Assembly (NCBI GenBank): GCA_041686095.1
Contig: JAWLEN010000075.1
Span: forward strand, 1-10,982
Length of the DNA: 10,982 nt
Reading direction: 5' to 3'
Source: WJMT01 sp041686095
Lineage (GTDB): Bacteria; Acidobacteriota; Aminicenantia; Aminicenantales; Aminicenantaceae
The stretch's first letter is position 1, and every line of letters begins with the position of its first letter. Below are positions 7,321 to 10,982 of this stretch, piece after piece. The notes under the pieces are model-generated. The model was given only the letters and a program-made list of their open reading frames with translations. It ran no database searches and was not told the DNA's origin. Both the position numbers and the translations under genes were made by a program.

Positions 7321-7384
7321 GGAAATTTTATTTTTTTTCCCGAAAATTTTGTCTTTTATTCTTCTGGGAAAAATCTTTGAGGGA

Positions 7385-8248
7385 TCAAGTGTAATAATCT
7401 TCTTTCAATAATTCATAGATAAAGTCTATGTTTTCAACTAATCTTTTCTTATTCGTAAGCGCTATTTCAGTGGCTATAGAATTTATAAGTGTAGACAAGG
7501 CTGAAATCGAATTCGTAAACATCAAATTTTTTGTTTGAACAACAAGATATTCATGAGACCATTTCACAATGGGTGATGTCAATTTATCTGTGAATGATAA
7601 GCACGTTAAATCCCGTTCAAAACAAAATTTCAACCCTCTAATAGTATCTTTTGAATAAGGGGGAAAGGAGAAGCCGACTACTAGGTCTCCTTTTTTTAGG
7701 TTGATTAGTTTCTCAATGAAAGAATGTTCTTGTTGATCAAAATAGAAAGTTTTCAGACCCGCCTGATTAAGCCAATACGCTGTTAATCGGGCCATTATAG
7801 AACTGATACCAATTCCTATGGTGAAAACACTTTTTGCCTTTTTCAGAGACTCGATAAATGTTTCATATCGATCCCTATCTAATTTATCTAAGGTCAGATT
7901 AATATTTTCTACTTCCTGTTTGGCAATTCGCATACAGGCAGATATTTTATTCTGATTCTGTGTGAGTAACTTGAAACGATCTTCAGGTCTCATCTTTTCT
8001 TTCACCTCATTTATTAACTGGTTTTTGAGTTGATTATAACCTGAAAATCCCATATGTTGAGCAAACCTCACAATAGTTGCTGTGCTGGCTCCAGTCTGTT
8101 TAGCTATTCCTTCAACAGATAGAGTGAAGATATTGTATTGATTTTTGATGAAATAATCGGCAACATGTTTCTCTTTTTTTGTCAGTTTGTCATAGCATTG
8201 AGCGATGATTTGTCTTAGGTATACAGGATCTTTTTTTTCTTTATTCAT
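7385..8248 (-). CDS. RpiR/MurR-family transcriptional regulator (HTH plus SIS domain)
   Basis: A 287-residue cytoplasmic DNA-binding regulator of usual family length. The N-terminal HTH_6 domain (about 10-80) contains LTKKEKHVADYF and the helix-turn-helix GIAKQTGASTATIVRFAQ (47-64), followed by GFSGYNQLK, which is typical of RpiR proteins. Residues about 125-265 form a SIS domain with GIGISS (145-150), AYWLNQAGL and the GFSFPPYSKDT loop (192-202). In characterised members such as RpiR, MurR and HexR the SIS domain senses phosphorylated sugars or sugar acids. The ligand here is unknown. The gene lies directly upstream of the receptor on the same strand and is divergent from the histidine kinase, so local control of the receptor cassette is plausible. 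The ATG at 8248 lacks a clear ribosome site; the leader is only about 20 bases if the nearby promoter is correct. Confidence 0.92.
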   Translation of the reverse strand: MNKEKKDPVYLRQIIAQCYDKLTKKEKHVADYFIKNQYNIFTLSVEGIAKQTGASTATIVRFAQHMGFSGYNQLKNQLINEVKEKMRPEDRFKLLTQNQNKISACMRIAKQEVENINLTLDKLDRDRYETFIESLKKAKSVFTIGIGISSIMARLTAYWLNQAGLKTFYFDQQEHSFIEKLINLKKGDLVVGFSFPPYSKDTIRGLKFCFERDLTCLSFTDKLTSPIVKWSHEYLVVQTKNLMFTNSISALSTLINSIATEIALTNKKRLVENIDFIYELLKEDYYT

Positions 8249-8274
8249 AAGGTAAAATTATATTTTAATCATTA

Positions 8275-8302
8275 TTTATATTCAAATTAAAAATTTTTTC
8301 AA
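8275..8302 (-). promoter_or_regulatory. candidate promoter of the RpiR-type regulator
   Basis: On the minus strand TTGAAA (8302-8297), 16 bases, then TATAAA (8280-8275). Transcription would start near 8268, about 20 bases before the ATG. The stretch is very AT-rich, so this is only a reasonable candidate. The rest of the 8249-8434 gap shows a pair of AAAGTCA direct repeats (8342-8348 and 8355-8361) and no gene. Confidence 0.4.
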
Positions 8303-8434
8303 ATAAAATCACCCCCCAATATCATCTTTAAAGGTGTTGTCAAAGTCAGTTCAAAAAGTCATAAATAGTGTGGTAGTGAAAAATCTAGGAGTCTGTTTAT
8401 ATTAAAGTGGAATAAATAACCCTAATTAGAATGA

Positions 8435-10039
8435 ATGATGGAGCTTAAAAATAATACCAAAAAAAAAGATACGAGCAAAGAAATCTTTTCTCGGCTGAGG
8501 ATGATTCAAAAAGTGACCAAATCGGTCTACAGCTCATTTGATCTGGAAAAGATATTAGCTCAAATAGCTGACGAAGCGGTTCAGACCATGGGCTATACCA
8601 CTGTGTTTATTCTTCAGTATAATGAGGCCAAAGATTGTCATGAAATCAAGGCAATTTCCACCCGAAAAGGGCTTCTTCCCCAAATAAATAAAATCATAGG
8701 ATTTTCTCTAAAGGACTTTAAAATTACCTTAAGGCCAGATCTAAATCCAACAGTCAATGCGGTTCATAACGGACAGATAGCAGTGGCTCAAAACCTGGAA
8801 GAAGTTCTCTATCCTGTCATAAATAAAAAAATGTGCGTTGCCCTTCAAAGAATAAACAGGACAAAAAATTACATTGTTATTCCCCTTGATGTAAAAGATG
8901 AACTGGCAGGGGCTATTTTTATTTCAAGCCCTGAGGAGAAAATATCCGAAAATGAGATGGAAATGCTGAAAAGTTTCAGACATATTGTCTCTCATGCCCT
9001 TTCAAATGCAAGCTTGCTGAAAAAAACAGAAACCATGAAAGAATCATTAGAAAAGGAAAAAGCTTATCTGGACCAGCTTCTGGAAAGCAGCCAGGAAGGG
9101 GTGGTCACCACAGATAATTTCGGAAATGTTCTTCGGGTCAACAGTGAGTTCACCAAAATGTTTGGCTACAGCAGAGAAGAAGCTGTAGGCCGAAGCATAG
9201 ATGACTTACTGGCACCTCAGAGTTTATACAAAGAAGCCAGCTCCATAACAAAACTGACTGGAGAAGGAAAAAAATACGCTCTGGAGACCCGGCGCTGCTG
9301 TAAGGACGGAAAAGAGATTGATGTCTCTTTGCTTGCCCATCCTATTAAAGTGGGGGGAAAACAAGTCGGATCTTACGCCATTTATCGAGATATCAGCACC
9401 CGAAAAAAAGCAGAACAAAAGATAAAAGACTCTCTTCGAGAAAAGGAAGTGCTTCTTAAGGAAATCCATCATAGGGTTAAAAACAACATGCAGATCATTT
9501 CCAGTCTTATCAATCTTCAGTCTTCCAGAATCGATGATAAAAAAACAGCCAAAGTGCTGCAGAGCAGCCAGAATCGAATCAAGTCCATGGCTATCATCCA
9601 TGAAAAATTGTACCAATCCCAAGATTTCACTAATGTTGATTTGAGTGAGTATGTCCAAAGTCTGATCCATAATCTTATGATGACTTATGGTGTGGATAAG
9701 AAAAAAATTAGGTTTCATACAGATATAAAAGATATTTATCTGGATATAAATAGAGCTATTCCCTGCGGTCTTATTATCAATGAGCTGCTCACCAATTCCA
9801 TAAAGCATGCTTTTCCGGATGGAAAAAGCGGTGAGATCAAGGTTGCCATCCGAAACTGTGGAAATCAAAAGAAAGAACTCTCTATCTCTGATAATGGGGT
9901 GGGAATTCCTGAAGATATGGATATAAACCATTCTAGTTCCTTGGGGCTTACTCTGGTGAAAATACTAGCCGAGCAGCAGCTTCAAGGTTCACTGCATTTA
10001 GAAAAAACCAAGGGAACCAGTTTTAAGATTATTTTCTGA
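8435..10039 (+). CDS. soluble sensor histidine kinase, GAF-PAS-HisKA_2-HATPase_c
   Basis: A 534-residue kinase without membrane segments, hence a cytoplasmic sensor. Residues about 35-190 form a GAF domain, a short coiled coil covers about 195-213, and residues about 212-325 form a PAS domain (SSQEGVVTTDNFGNVLRVN, MFGYSREEAVG, YRDISTRKKAE). The DHp segment LLKEIHHRVKNNMQIISSL (340-358) marks HisKA_2; the second His, 346, aligns with the phospho-acceptor of HWE-type kinases. The ATPase domain has the N box NELLTNSIKHAF (449-460), G1 DNGVGIP (486-492) and G2 SLGLTLV (502-508). Such kinases usually phosphorylate a separate response regulator; none is encoded here. Two in-frame ATGs stand together at 8435 and 8438 with no good ribosome site, so either may be used. 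A weak promoter candidate is GTGAAA (8376-8381), 16 bases, TATATT (8398-8403). The gene is divergent from the RpiR-type regulator. Confidence 0.92.
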   Translation: MMELKNNTKKKDTSKEIFSRLRMIQKVTKSVYSSFDLEKILAQIADEAVQTMGYTTVFILQYNEAKDCHEIKAISTRKGLLPQINKIIGFSLKDFKITLRPDLNPTVNAVHNGQIAVAQNLEEVLYPVINKKMCVALQRINRTKNYIVIPLDVKDELAGAIFISSPEEKISENEMEMLKSFRHIVSHALSNASLLKKTETMKESLEKEKAYLDQLLESSQEGVVTTDNFGNVLRVNSEFTKMFGYSREEAVGRSIDDLLAPQSLYKEASSITKLTGEGKKYALETRRCCKDGKEIDVSLLAHPIKVGGKQVGSYAIYRDISTRKKAEQKIKDSLREKEVLLKEIHHRVKNNMQIISSLINLQSSRIDDKKTAKVLQSSQNRIKSMAIIHEKLYQSQDFTNVDLSEYVQSLIHNLMMTYGVDKKKIRFHTDIKDIYLDINRAIPCGLIINELLTNSIKHAFPDGKSGEIKVAIRNCGNQKKELSISDNGVGIPEDMDINHSSSLGLTLVKILAEQQLQGSLHLEKTKGTSFKIIF

Positions 10040-10043
10040 AAAA

Positions 10044-10064
10044 AGGGAGCCTTCCCTGATTTTT
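10044..10064 (+). terminator. small terminator hairpin after the histidine kinase gene
   Basis: AGGGA (10044-10048) pairs with TCCCT (10053-10057) around a GCCT loop, followed by GA and a run of five T. It starts 5 bases after the kinase stop. The stem is short, so efficiency may be modest. Confidence 0.5.
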
Positions 10065-10088
10065 ATTATAGAACCTTCCCCGATTTTT
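10050..10088 (+). repeat. imperfect 15-base direct repeat between kinase and SucC-like genes
   Basis: CCTTCCCTGATTTTT (10050-10064) recurs as CCTTCCCCGATTTTT (10074-10088) with one mismatch, 24 bases apart. The first copy holds the right half and T run of the hairpin at 10044-10064. The second copy could offer an alternative pairing partner or a second T run, or may be a remnant of a small duplication. Confidence 0.65.
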
Positions 10089-10110
10089 TGTTAATATATA
10101 AAATTAGAAA

Positions 10111-10982
10111 ATGGCTAGATTATTTGAATATCAGAGTAAAGATCTTCTTAAAAAGAGCGGCATTCCTATTCCAGAGGGAAGGGTGGTCTCCACTCCTGAA
10201 GAAGCAGCTGAGGCCGCTAAAAAGCTTTCCAAATCCGTGGTGCTCAAAGCTCAGGTCTGGGCTACGGGTCGAGCAGAAAAGGGAGGGATCAAATTTGCAG
10301 ATTCTCCTGAAGAAGCCCAGAAAGCAGCCCAGGAAATGCTGGGAATCAAGATAAGCAATCTATCTGTTGAAAAAATACTGGTGGAAGAGAAAATCGACAT
10401 CCAATCCGAATATTTTGCAGGCCTGGTGATCGATGATGCGGAGAAATCCCCGGTCATGGTGTTTAGCACTATGGGAGGAACAGGGATTGAAGAGATCGCC
10501 CAAAAGCATCCGGATAAAATCACCCGGACTTATGTGGATGTAGAAAAAGGGCTTCGTGAGTTTGAAGCCCGGGACTTGATCCGCAAAACAGGCATATCCG
10601 GGAAAACACTCACCCGGCTTTCCCGTATTTTAGCCAAATTTTATCAGGTGTCTCAAAAATACGATGCCCGGTCTGCGGAAATGAATCCATTAGTCCTGGC
10701 CAAAGACGGCTCGGTTTATGCGGCTGACTGTCATTTTGTGGTGGATGATTATGCGGTGTTCCGGCATCCGGATTTAGGTATTGAAATAGCCAGAGAGTTT
10801 GACCGGCCTCCCACAGAGCTTGAAAAGATCGCCTATTTGGTGGAGAAGAACGATCATAGGGGTACTTTCTACTTTTTTCAGATGATGGAAGAAGTGGGAG
10901 AAAAAGAGAATGTCATTGGATTTAACGGCGCTGGCGGCGGGGGCAGCATGATGTCTATGGACGCGGTGCTGGCCCAGGGGTT
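10111..10982 (+). CDS. sucC: SucC-like ATP-grasp CoA-ligase beta subunit, 3'-truncated
   Basis: The frame is open from ATG 10111 to the window end, giving 290 codons; the C-terminal CoA-ligase part is mostly missing. It starts MARLFEYQSKDLLKKSGIP, the usual SucC opening. Lys46 in VVLKAQV, GRAEKGG (53-59), EMNPLV with Asn192, AADC with Asp206, and VFRHPDLG (216-223) match the ATP-grasp nucleotide and Mg sites of E. coli SucC. FNGAGGGGSMMSMDA (271-285) matches its NGAGLAMGTMD loop. Known SucCD interconverts succinyl-CoA and succinate with ADP or GTP in the TCA cycle. Several signature residues differ (WATGRAE for HAGGRGK, STMGGTG for STEGGVE, a Cys-His after Asp206), and about ten extra residues precede the glycine loop. 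A related acyl-CoA ligase is therefore possible. No ribosome site is clear. A sucD partner would be expected just downstream. Confidence 0.8.
   Translation, partial: MARLFEYQSKDLLKKSGIPIPEGRVVSTPEEAAEAAKKLSKSVVLKAQVWATGRAEKGGIKFADSPEEAQKAAQEMLGIKISNLSVEKILVEEKIDIQSEYFAGLVIDDAEKSPVMVFSTMGGTGIEEIAQKHPDKITRTYVDVEKGLREFEARDLIRKTGISGKTLTRLSRILAKFYQVSQKYDARSAEMNPLVLAKDGSVYAADCHFVVDDYAVFRHPDLGIEIAREFDRPPTELEKIAYLVEKNDHRGTFYFFQMMEEVGEKENVIGFNGAGGGGSMMSMDAVLAQG

Noticed and set aside
7334..7373. Possible terminator of the regulator gene (TTTTTCCC with GGGAAAAA)
   Set aside because: The loop is 24 bases, the stem is mostly A-T and no T run follows on the minus strand; too weak to call.
9224..9931. A 235-codon open frame on the minus strand
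   Set aside because: It lies fully antisense to the well-supported kinase gene and has no recognisable domain or ribosome site; it is a shadow frame.
10088..10354. An 88-codon plus-strand frame at the SucC-like start
   Set aside because: It is out of frame with the SucC-like protein, whose motifs run uninterrupted from 10111 to the window end.

Overview
The window looks like a chromosomal segment of a Gram-negative bacterium of moderate-to-low GC. An outer membrane is implied by a TonB-dependent receptor with an N-terminal carboxypeptidase-regulatory-like domain and a C-terminal phenylalanine. That receptor type, a TPR-fused sulfatase-like protein and a GAF-PAS-HisKA_2 kinase together recall Acidobacteriota or Candidatus Aminicenantes. 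This placement comes from gene style only; no rRNA or other marker gene is present.

Layout: (1) Bases 1-1170 (+) hold the 3' part of a PD-(D/E)XK, RecB/AddB/Cas4-like nuclease with a four-cysteine iron-sulfur signature; its 5' end lies outside the window. (2) Bases 1198-8248 are a block of four minus-strand genes. In transcription order they are an RpiR/MurR-type HTH-SIS regulator (8248-7385), a TonB-dependent outer-membrane receptor (7167-4324), a periplasmic alkaline-phosphatase-superfamily/sulfatase-like enzyme fused to TPR repeats (4223-2058), and a secreted cyanophycinase-like S51 serine peptidase (2061-1198). The last two overlap by 4 bases, with a TTG start inside TTGA. (3) Bases 8435-10039 (+) encode a soluble GAF-PAS-HisKA_2-HATPase histidine kinase, divergent from the regulator. 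(4) From 10111 to the window end (+) lies the 5' part of a divergent SucC-like ATP-grasp CoA-ligase beta subunit.

Control signals: the receptor has a good sigma70-type promoter (TTGAAA, 17 bases, TATTAT), with a perfect 8-6-8 inverted repeat at the expected transcription start, which suggests a repressor site. A strong hairpin separates the receptor from the enzyme pair and could lower expression of the downstream genes. A small hairpin follows the kinase gene.

How the genes may work together (inference): regulator, receptor, Thr-type sulfatase-like/TPR protein and secreted cyanophycinase-like peptidase may form a small scavenging cassette for an unidentified extracellular polymer or peptide. 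The most unusual point is that the sulfatase-like protein has Thr where the formylglycine-forming Cys/Ser would be. It is therefore probably not a classical sulfatase and may be a phosphodiesterase or phospho-transferase. No gap exceeds 300 bases. The two largest (7168-7384 and 8249-8434) hold promoters and possible regulatory sites. I saw no tRNA, rRNA, CRISPR array, insertion sequence or attachment site.
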